Source: Clostridiales bacterium (GTDB lineage Bacteria > Bacillota > Clostridia > Oscillospirales > Oscillospiraceae). From it: a DNA stretch of 8,751 bases. Under the pieces are notes generated by a model. That model made no database searches. It saw nothing but the letters and a program-made list of their open reading frames with translations, and had not been told where the DNA came from. This document shows, one piece after another, positions 1-5,182 of this stretch. The translations under genes and the position numbers were made by a program. The stretch is from the NCBI GenBank assembly GCA_019422005.1, contig JAHZEF010000096.1:1-8751 (forward strand), written 5' to 3'. The number at the start of each line of letters is the position of its first letter. Within the stretch, counting starts at the first letter, position 1.

Positions 1-139
1 GATCAACGCCAGGCCCCGCAAAGTTCTGAACTTCCGTTCTGCTCAGAAATTATGGGTCTTCGAACTCAACTCCTGTTGCATTTAGTTTGACAATTCACTC
101 ACCGCAGCAGAAACCGCCTTCCCCCATCACAGGGCCGCC
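1..139. other. non-coding left edge
   Basis: No gene is supported between the window edge and the stop codon of the VOC gene. The stretch is richer in A+T than the neighbouring genes. It holds a 13-base palindrome at 21-33 (AAGTTC, T, GAACTT), and a 6-bp inverted repeat TTCTGA (24-29) / TCAGAA (43-48). Neither is followed by a T-run on either strand, so a terminator for the leftward operon is possible but not shown. The part at 95-139 is an in-frame continuation of the VOC gene beyond its TGA and is discussed as a finding. Confidence 0.4.
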
Positions 140-601
140 TCAGCCTTCACAGAAAGACCGGACATAGGACAGCGGTACGTCCATGCGCGCGGCCGTCTCC
201 GATTCGGTCAAACCGGACGCCAGGAAGCGCCGCACCACGGACTTCATACTTTCGCCGACCTCAATCACATGGCGGTCCGGGTCATAAAACCGGACAACCC
301 GCTGCCCCCAGCGATGCTCCCGGAGCGGATGCACCAGGGGGACGGAACAGGCCCGGAGACGCTCTGAAAAAGCGTCCATATCCTCCTCTTCAAAGTACAA
401 TTCCCCCGCCTGGTGGCCAAACACAACCGCGTCGCTGTGCAGGAACTCCTTCCACGTCTCCAGCGTCTGCAGGGAAAGCCTTCCGTCCAGCGTGACGTTG
501 GCGCCGAAATCGCTGGTCACCTGCATTCCCAGGACCTCCTGGTAAAACCGCCTGGACCGCTCCAGATCCGATACGGCGAGCAGCGTGCATTCATAGCGCA
601 T
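140..601 (-). CDS. VOC (glyoxalase/bleomycin-resistance fold) family protein
   Basis: A 153-residue single-domain protein of the vicinal oxygen chelate superfamily, a cytoplasmic fold used by metal-dependent isomerases, dioxygenases and drug-binding proteins; the substrate cannot be told. What is seen: an opening beta strand followed by SDLERSRRFYQEVLGMQV (residues 11-28), the classic first helix, and FYDPDRHVIEVGES (105-118), the usual closing strand, with Glu114 in the position that often binds metal. The N-terminal His ligand common in the superfamily is not evident (ECTLLAV). A C-terminal helical tail (119-150) follows the domain. The start at 601 is preferred over an upstream in-frame ATG at 625 because GGGAAGGGG lies 9 bases ahead of it. 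The start overlaps the end of the acetyltransferase gene by 11 bases, so it is the last cistron of the leftward operon. The frame stays open for 14 codons beyond the TGA and encodes Cys residues; see findings. Confidence 0.85.
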   Translation of the reverse strand: MRYECTLLAVSDLERSRRFYQEVLGMQVTSDFGANVTLDGRLSLQTLETWKEFLHSDAVVFGHQAGELYFEEEDMDAFSERLRACSVPLVHPLREHRWGQRVVRFYDPDRHVIEVGESMKSVVRRFLASGLTESETAARMDVPLSYVRSFCEG

Positions 602-1100
602 GTGCGCGCGCCCCTTCCCATACATATCTCAGTTCCTGCAGGCGTACGTGCTCCACGCACTCCTCCTGAACCACTCCGCTTTCCCGGAATCCAAACGCCT
701 CGTAGAAGCGCCTGGCACGCCGGTTTTCTTCCAGTACCCAAAGATACGCCTGCCGGAAGCCAAGGTTCCCCAGATGCTGCAGCGCCGCTGTCAAAAGCGC
801 TTTTCCATACCCGCGCCCCTGATACGCCGGCAAAAGATACAGGGAAATCACCTCGCCCCATCCCGCCATATCCTGCGCCCTGGCCGCAGAAACCGCAGAA
901 ACGCCCACGATCTGCCCGCCGTCCAGCAGCAGGAAATTGTGCCGTCCCGGCAGATCCAGGCAGCCGCTCCAGCGCTCTGCGCGCAGCGCGTCCAAGCTGC
1001 TCTGCGGCAGGATTCCCCGGTACGCCTCCTTCCAGCTGGCTGCATAGACGCCGCCGACTGCAGTGCGGTCATCCTGTTCCACCATCAGCCGAATCTCCAT
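591..1100 (-). CDS. GNAT family N-acetyltransferase
   Basis: A 169-residue protein expected to transfer an acetyl group from acetyl-CoA to an amine on an unknown small molecule or protein. The GNAT signatures are clear: the N-terminal helix with SWKEAYRGILP (22-32), motif A with ISLYLLPAYQGRGYGKALL (85-103), including the Q-x-x-G-x-G pyrophosphate-binding loop Q94-G99, and motif B with ENRRARRFYEAFGF (125-138). Length is normal for a single GNAT domain. ATG at 1100 is chosen over a GTG one codon upstream because GAGGGG sits 9 bases before it. Its A is the last base of the upstream glycosyltransferase TGA, which suggests translational coupling. The SWK.AYRG.LP opening resembles GNATs often annotated as phosphinothricin or PaiA-like acetyltransferases, but the substrate is not inferable. 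A role in modifying the glycan made by the upstream enzymes is possible only by context. Confidence 0.9.
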   Translation of the reverse strand: MEIRLMVEQDDRTAVGGVYAASWKEAYRGILPQSSLDALRAERWSGCLDLPGRHNFLLLDGGQIVGVSAVSAARAQDMAGWGEVISLYLLPAYQGRGYGKALLTAALQHLGNLGFRQAYLWVLEENRRARRFYEAFGFRESGVVQEECVEHVRLQELRYVWEGARAHAL

Positions 1101-2248
1101 CACAGGATCCCCCTCTCCCGCAGGATCGTCTCCATCTCCGCCACACGGGAATCCCAGGAGCTCTGCCGTCCCGCCTCAATCCGCGCGGCAGTCCTCTCCG
1201 GCGAAGTGTCCGCAAGCGCTGCGGCGCAGGTTTCCACAAATTCCTCCGCGGTATGGGCAATCTGGATGACCGGCGCAAACTGCAGCACCTGATCCGGCTG
1301 CGGCGTGGAAACGATCGGCTTTCCCGTCGCCAGATACTCATAAAATTTCAGAGGGCTGACGTCTTTGCTCAGATCGCCCGCGGCAAACAGGTTCAGGCAG
1401 ACGTCAAACTGCGCCAGATAATCCGGCAGCTGGTCGTGAGGCTTGAGGCCCAAAAAACGGACGTTCGGCAGCGTGCGCAGCGCCGACAGATCCACGCCCG
1501 GGGTCTCCCGGCCGATGAATACAAAGTTCCAGTCCGGCCTTTTCCTGGCGGCCAGCTCCACATAGCCGTACTCAATGCACGCCTGCAGCGCCCCGACAAA
1601 CCCCAGGACGGGCCCCTGCAGTCCCTGCAGATCCTGCGGTACCGGCCGCGGCGTCGCAGCCTGCACAAACAGCTCGAAATTTGCGCCGTTGGGAATAAAC
1701 CGCGCCCGCGGATTCGCCTTCTGCAGCCGGGCGCAAAGGCTTTCAGCCGTTGCGAACACCATATCGCTCTTCTCTGCAAGCTCCAGCTCCATCCGGTCCA
1801 CCAGCGCCGGATCCATCAGTCCGCCATAGGCCGAATGCCGGTCCACACAGTCATAAACCAGCGCGCTGTGCGGAATCCGGTCCACCAGGTCGGCGCAGAC
1901 CGGCGAGTAGGTCCACAGAACCGGCTTTTCAAAGCCATGCCGCGCCATTGCGGACTTCACATACTCCGCCACCCGCCGCTGATTCCTGCGGTTGATCCAG
2001 CGATACCGGTTGAAAAACGGCCAGACCGGCGGAAGCGCATAGACCGTAATGCGCTCCCGCACCTTCTCCCCAGGCATCCGGTACGCCTTCAGCTTCGGGC
2101 CGGCACTCCGGTCCTTCAGCGGCGCAATCACAGACACCGAAGGGTCAAAATATAAAATTTCCGCATCCCGCAGCCGGCTCATAACCTGCTGCTTGCGCGT
2201 GGGAATGGGATACCACGGTGAAGTGGCAAGGCACACAATTTGTTTCAT
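1100..2248 (-). CDS. GT4-like glycosyltransferase, TuaH-like
   Basis: A 382-residue GT-B fold glycosyltransferase predicted to act at the cytoplasmic face of the membrane, transferring sugar from a nucleotide sugar to a growing surface glycan. Visible landmarks are an N-terminal Rossmann strand MKQIVCLATSPW (1-12), LVYDCVDRHSAY (130-141) after the first domain, the inter-domain RFIPNGANFELF (183-194), which is the NG(V/A) motif common to GT4 enzymes, and a C-terminal donor-site motif SPLKFYEYLATGKPIVST (298-315). The YDC.D and PLK.YEY.A.GKPIV pattern is that of TuaH-type (teichuronic acid) and related cell-wall glycosyltransferases; this is family recognition by eye. The frame is open much further upstream, but ATG 2248 is chosen because GAGGAG lies 8 bases before it and it forms an ATGA overlap with the pyruvyl transferase stop. 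The upstream residues are Gly/Arg-rich antisense-like sequence. Confidence 0.88.
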   Translation of the reverse strand: MKQIVCLATSPWYPIPTRKQQVMSRLRDAEILYFDPSVSVIAPLKDRSAGPKLKAYRMPGEKVRERITVYALPPVWPFFNRYRWINRRNQRRVAEYVKSAMARHGFEKPVLWTYSPVCADLVDRIPHSALVYDCVDRHSAYGGLMDPALVDRMELELAEKSDMVFATAESLCARLQKANPRARFIPNGANFELFVQAATPRPVPQDLQGLQGPVLGFVGALQACIEYGYVELAARKRPDWNFVFIGRETPGVDLSALRTLPNVRFLGLKPHDQLPDYLAQFDVCLNLFAAGDLSKDVSPLKFYEYLATGKPIVSTPQPDQVLQFAPVIQIAHTAEEFVETCAAALADTSPERTAARIEAGRQSSWDSRVAEMETILRERGIL

Positions 2249-3138
2249 TCGTCTGTCTCCTCCAGCAGTCTGCGGGCCGCCGCTTCGTTCTCCGCCGCCA
2301 GCCGCCGCAGCTGTTCCACGGACGAAGCGTTGTCCTCTCCGTCGGCCAGAGCCTCCTCCACGGCCGACAGAAGCCTCTGCTCCGTGACCTCGCACAGAGG
2401 CATATACCGCTTCTGTCCCAAATAATCCATGAACGCCTGTACCTTCGGGTCGTAGACGGCCCCCACCGTCGGCGTGCCGACGGCAGCGGCAAAAATCAGC
2501 GCATGCAGCCGCATGGACACCACGGCCCGCATCCGTCCCATAATGCCGACAATCAAGCCCCCGTCATTGGGCACGGACAGCACCGGGCAGGCCCCGTCCA
2601 GCCGTTCCGCAGCCATCCGGCATGCCGTCAGATCCCGGCCTGGTTCCAGTGCCAGAAACAGCGGCGTCATGCCGTGGCGTCTGCGCACCGCATCCGCTGC
2701 AGCCGCAAAGACCGGCGCTTTTTCTGCGTACCCCTCCCACGGGCGGAGCACAAACATCACGTAGTCCTGCGCCGGATCCAGGCCATTCTGCAGAAACCAG
2801 CCGTCCACCCGCGCGTCAGGCGCCGGCCGCAGCAGAAGCGCAGGATCCGCTGTCACCACAATCTCCGGCTCTGTCACCCCCATCCGCGCCAGCTCATCCC
2901 GGGATGTCTCCTCCCGAAGCGTCACCACATCCACATACCGGTTGATCACACGGGCGGCCCGTTTGACATTGGAGCGCTTCTCCACCGGTCCGATTCCGCA
3001 GCCGTACATCAGCACCCGGTTTCCCGTCCGCTTGGCCCAGCGGATACTGGCCAGATAATACCGCAGCGACCGGGTGCTCGTCACGTCCTGAATCAGGCTG
3101 CCCCCGCCGTTGATGTAGAGCCGTGTTTTCCGCATCAT
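2245..3138 (-). CDS. csaB: polysaccharide pyruvyl transferase (CsaB-type), C-terminal portion after an amber codon
   Basis: This frame carries most of a CsaB-type enzyme, which transfers pyruvate from phosphoenolpyruvate to a glycan as a ketal. In Gram-positive bacteria that modification lets secondary cell wall polysaccharide bind SLH-domain proteins. Numbering from the first ATG at 3138, family hallmarks are LYINGGGSLIQDVTS (7-21), LMYGCGIGPV (43-52), an LRPWEGY segment (131-137) and the strongly conserved SMRLHALIFAA (208-218) containing the active-site-type Arg/His pair. The first unit of the enzyme is missing here: it lies upstream in the same frame, at the C-terminus of the glycosyltransferase ORF, separated by a TAG at 3184-3186. 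Between TAG and ATG 3138 the open frame contains no ATG, GTG or TTG, and no convincing ribosome binding site precedes 3138. Independent translation of a working enzyme is therefore doubtful. The gene ends in an ATGA overlap with the next glycosyltransferase. Confidence 0.85.
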   Translation of the reverse strand: MMRKTRLYINGGGSLIQDVTSTRSLRYYLASIRWAKRTGNRVLMYGCGIGPVEKRSNVKRAARVINRYVDVVTLREETSRDELARMGVTEPEIVVTADPALLLRPAPDARVDGWFLQNGLDPAQDYVMFVLRPWEGYAEKAPVFAAAADAVRRRHGMTPLFLALEPGRDLTACRMAAERLDGACPVLSVPNDGGLIVGIMGRMRAVVSMRLHALIFAAAVGTPTVGAVYDPKVQAFMDYLGQKRYMPLCEVTEQRLLSAVEEALADGEDNASSVEQLRRLAAENEAAARRLLEETDE

Positions 3139-3183
3139 CCGCAGAAATTTGGGGACGTCAAACGTATATGCCGCGCCGATTCG

Positions 3184-3186
3184 CTA
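3184..3186 (-). other. in-frame amber (TAG) interrupting the GT4-CsaB reading frame
   Basis: The ORF starting at 4467 and the CsaB frame starting at 3138 are in exactly the same frame (443 codons apart). The only stop between 4467 and 2245 is this TAG, codon 428. The coding sense continues across it: ...TRTPRATEMR before, and RIGAAYTFDVPKFLRMM after, running into the conserved GGGSL motif. A single base change (for example from TAC, TAT or CAG) would restore a 740-residue protein. TAG also ends the ligase-like gene at 6759-6761, just before a terminator hairpin, which argues against general amber reassignment in this genome. Confidence 0.85.
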
Positions 3187-4467
3187 GCGCATTTCCGTCG
3201 CCCGCGGCGTCCGGGTCAATACATACAGCGGCAGATCCGGATCGATATCCCGCATCTGCCCGATGATGGCTTCCAGAATTGAGTCATCCCCGGCATTCCC
3301 TTTGCCGTAGGCGCCGCAGATCAGGACGCCGTCCCGGCCGGAACGGGGGCGGGATACGCGGCGGAGGATCACTTTGTAGATTTCCTTCTGCCGCTCCACC
3401 GTAGCCTCTTCGGAGAAGTCCCGCTTTGCCCTGGCGTACAGGGCGTCTCCCAGCCTGCGGCGCAGCGGCGGGTCCCCGGCCAGCGCCCGCATATGCCCGG
3501 CCAGCTCCTCCGCATTCTGCGGCTGGAACAGCAGTCCCGTAACGCCATGCTCAATCAGATCCGGAACCCCTCCCACCCTGGAGGCTATGGTGGCGCACTT
3601 CAGCCGGGCGCCCTCCGTCAGCGCATAGGGGAAGGTTTCAGACAGGGACGTCAGCGTATTGACGTCGACGGCATTGTAAAAGCTGTCCATATCGGAAACC
3701 CAGCCGGCAAAGCAGACCGTTTCCGGCGGGCAGATTTCCGCCGCCAGCTTTTTCAGTTCCGCCGCCTGCTCCCCGTCGCCCGCGATCAGCAGGCGAATCG
3801 ACGGGCACTGCCGGACCGCCTGGGAGAAACCACGGATCAGCGTTCCCACATCCTTGACCGCCGACAGCCGGGCAGCAATGCCGAACACCACGCTCTCCGG
3901 ATCGGCCTGCAGCCCCACGCTCTGAAAATACGCCTCCCGCCCCAGCGCCGGCGCCACCGGCGCAAACTTCACGCCGTTGTAAATGGAAAACATGGTCTGC
4001 GGGTTGAAGCCGCGGGAAATCAGGAGCTCCGCCATGGCATTGGAAACGCCGATATGATAAGGAATGCGGCGCAGGCAGACGGTATTGATGGTGCCGTAGG
4101 TCAGGCGGTGGAAGGTGCGTCCCAGATAGTCCAGGCGGTAGTCTGAATGCACCGTTGTCACCACGGGAACACGGACCCTGCGCTGCAGCAGGGCTCCGAT
4201 CAGGTTGGCGCGGGCGCCGTGGCAGTGAACCACCTGGTATCCGTCGGCGTTGACTTCCGCCGCCAGAATTCCCGCCACACGAAGCACATGATTGGACTCC
4301 AGCACCACAGTGTCAATTCCGAGTTCCCGCGCCTCCCGGGCAAACGGCCCCTCCAGAAAGCAGACCAGCCGAACCTGCTCCGTGCGGCTCAGCCCCTGCA
4401 GCAGGGACAGCACGTGCGTCTTGGCGCCCCCCACATCTCCGCCGGAAATCAGATGCATAATTTTCAT
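3184..4467 (-). CDS. GT4 glycosyltransferase fused to the N-terminal unit of CsaB-type pyruvyl transferase
   Basis: The 427 residues contain a complete GT4 glycosyltransferase (about 1-370) followed by the beginning of a pyruvyl transferase domain (380-427). GT4 evidence: the N-terminal glycine-rich loop MKIMHLISGGDVGGAKTHVL (1-20), HCHGARANLIG (81-91), IYNGVKF (162-168), the C-terminal domain opening GIAARLSAVKDVGTLIRGF (196-214), the donor-site E-x7-E motif E277-E285 (ETFPYALTE) and IASRVGGVPDLIEHGVTGLL (294-313). The tail VLICGAYGKGNAGDDSILEA (381-400) is the canonical CsaB N-terminus and has no role in a GT4 enzyme. This shows that the gene was a GT4-CsaB fusion before or apart from the amber codon. 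If read through, the product would be 740 residues, with a CsaB domain of about 360 residues, the usual length. ATG 4467 has AGGAG 7 bases upstream. It is the first gene of the leftward operon. Confidence 0.9.
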   Translation of the reverse strand: MKIMHLISGGDVGGAKTHVLSLLQGLSRTEQVRLVCFLEGPFAREARELGIDTVVLESNHVLRVAGILAAEVNADGYQVVHCHGARANLIGALLQRRVRVPVVTTVHSDYRLDYLGRTFHRLTYGTINTVCLRRIPYHIGVSNAMAELLISRGFNPQTMFSIYNGVKFAPVAPALGREAYFQSVGLQADPESVVFGIAARLSAVKDVGTLIRGFSQAVRQCPSIRLLIAGDGEQAAELKKLAAEICPPETVCFAGWVSDMDSFYNAVDVNTLTSLSETFPYALTEGARLKCATIASRVGGVPDLIEHGVTGLLFQPQNAEELAGHMRALAGDPPLRRRLGDALYARAKRDFSEEATVERQKEIYKVILRRVSRPRSGRDGVLICGAYGKGNAGDDSILEAIIGQMRDIDPDLPLYVLTRTPRATEMR

Positions 4468-4551
4468 AATCCGTCTCCTGTCGTCCTTCCCCTCCGTACA
4501 GCCGCAGGATCCGCACCCGTGACCGCCTGTGGAAGCGTCTGTAATTTAACC

Positions 4552-4580
4552 TTGTGAAAACCGGAGAAATCCGGTATAAT
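4552..4580 (+). promoter_or_regulatory. sigma-A-type promoter for the DUF4330-ligase operon
   Basis: A -35 box TTGTGA (4552-4557, 4 of 6 consensus bases) and a perfect -10 box TATAAT (4575-4580) are separated by 17 bp. Transcription should start near 4587, giving a leader of about 110 bases to the TTG start at 4697. The spacer is occupied by an inverted repeat (4560-4575). Confidence 0.75.
4560..4575. repeat. inverted repeat in the promoter spacer, candidate operator
   Basis: ACCGGA (4560-4565), GAAA, TCCGGT (4570-4575) forms a perfect 6-bp inverted repeat that fills the space between the -35 and -10 boxes of the rightward promoter, its last T being the first base of TATAAT. As DNA it could be a repressor site. 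In the leftward transcript it would be a small hairpin in the leader. No regulator gene is visible nearby, so the role is inferred from position only. Confidence 0.45.
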
Positions 4581-4595
4581 ATGTAAACACCTCGT

Positions 4596-4619
4596 ACTGC
4601 CGGGCAATTCCGGCTCAGT
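4596..4619. repeat. hairpin between the two facing promoters
   Basis: GCCGG (4599-4603) pairs with CCGGC (4610-4614) around a 6-base loop, and ACT (4596-4598) can pair with AGT (4617-4619) across a 2-base bulge. It lies wholly inside the stretch predicted to be transcribed from both strands (about 4587-4623), so both 5' ends could carry it. The stem is modest, so function is uncertain. Confidence 0.35.
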
Positions 4620-4629
4620 GTCATGAGTC

Positions 4630-4658
4630 ATTATAGTATACTTGTCCGCAGGAATCAA
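4630..4658 (-). promoter_or_regulatory. sigma-A-type promoter for the leftward glycan operon
   Basis: On the minus strand a -35 box TTGATT (4658-4653) and a perfect -10 box TATAAT (4635-4630) are separated by 17 bp. A second possible -10, TATACT, overlaps just upstream. The start point would be near 4623, giving a leader of about 155 bases to the ATG at 4467. This leader runs across the rightward promoter. Confidence 0.7.
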
Positions 4659-4682
4659 ACCAAAATCACAAAAGACAGTCCT

Positions 4683-4688
4683 GGGAGG
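4683..4688 (+). promoter_or_regulatory. ribosome binding site fixing a TTG start
   Basis: GGGAGG sits 8 bases before TTG 4697. The nearest downstream ATG (4710) is in another frame, so this site supports TTG as the initiation codon of the DUF4330 gene. Confidence 0.8.
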
Positions 4689-4696
4689 AAAAAACA

Positions 4697-5182
4697 TTGA
4701 AGGTACTAGATGAAAAAGGAAAACTGTTTGGAAAAATCAATCTGATCGACCTGATTGTCATTGTCGTCCTGGTGCTGGTGGTCGCAGCCGTCGGCTGGAA
4801 GCTGGCGGGAAGCCAGATCACCGACGCCATCGCCAACAACAATCCCACCATCCGCTATGAGGTCGTCTGCCCGAAAATCGATCCCGACGCCTGTGAATTC
4901 GCCGTCACCCAGGTGGGCGGGCAGCTGATGAGCAACGGCGACTGTGTAATCGAACCCTATCTGGAGACGGTTCTGGACGCCGACGGCAATGCCAAGCAGG
5001 TCGAGGATCCTGCCTCGCATAATCTGCGCTTCACCATCGAAGCCAGGGTATCGGAAGTAGCCAACGCATACGGACTGGGTTCCCAGGAGCTGCGGGTCGG
5101 CAAATCCCATATTGTCAAAACGGTGGAACTGGAATTCAACGGGTATATCACCGCAATGGAGGAAGTGACCGCCAATGAATAA
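4697..5182 (+). CDS. DUF4330 domain-containing membrane protein
   Basis: A 161-residue protein of unknown biochemical function. The N-terminus MKVLDEKGKLFGKINLIDL (1-19) followed by a single hydrophobic segment (about 16-37) is the recognised DUF4330 layout. The rest (about 38-161) is a soluble domain predicted to lie outside the membrane, rich in beta strands, with no catalytic motif that I recognise. Translation starts at TTG, supported by GGGAGG 8 bases upstream, and ends at TAA 5180-5182, overlapping the ligase-like gene by 8 bases. In Clostridia DUF4330 proteins are often found beside O-antigen-ligase-family and csaB genes; this is recalled knowledge, not shown here. The tight coupling suggests that it works with the membrane glycan polymerase/ligase. 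It is probably expressed from the promoter at 4552-4580. Confidence 0.85.
   Translation: MKVLDEKGKLFGKINLIDLIVIVVLVLVVAAVGWKLAGSQITDAIANNNPTIRYEVVCPKIDPDACEFAVTQVGGQLMSNGDCVIEPYLETVLDADGNAKQVEDPASHNLRFTIEARVSEVANAYGLGSQELRVGKSHIVKTVELEFNGYITAMEEVTANE

Noticed and set aside
21..33. 13-base palindrome at the left edge
   Set aside because: It is short, its downstream context lies outside the window or is empty, and no promoter or terminator feature accompanies it, so no function is claimed.
602..625. Earlier ATG for the VOC protein
   Set aside because: The likely ribosome binding site GGGAAGGGG lies between this ATG and the one at 601, and the added residues are not part of the fold.
413..2155. 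580-codon open frame on the plus strand
   Set aside because: It is antisense to the VOC, GNAT and glycosyltransferase genes, rich in Arg, Pro and His without any domain, and has no ribosome binding site; it is a shadow of GC-rich codon use.
2249..2395. Upstream extension of the TuaH-like glycosyltransferase
   Set aside because: The extra residues are Gly/Arg-rich and overlap the CsaB C-terminus; ATG 2248 has a GAGGAG site and an ATGA junction.
2218..3282. 354-codon open frame on the plus strand
   Set aside because: Antisense to CsaB, with His/Arg/Pro-rich composition and no recognisable motif.
3493..4557. Two adjacent plus-strand open frames
   Set aside because: Antisense to the GT4 domain, whose motifs are unmistakable on the minus strand; the plus frames show no domain.
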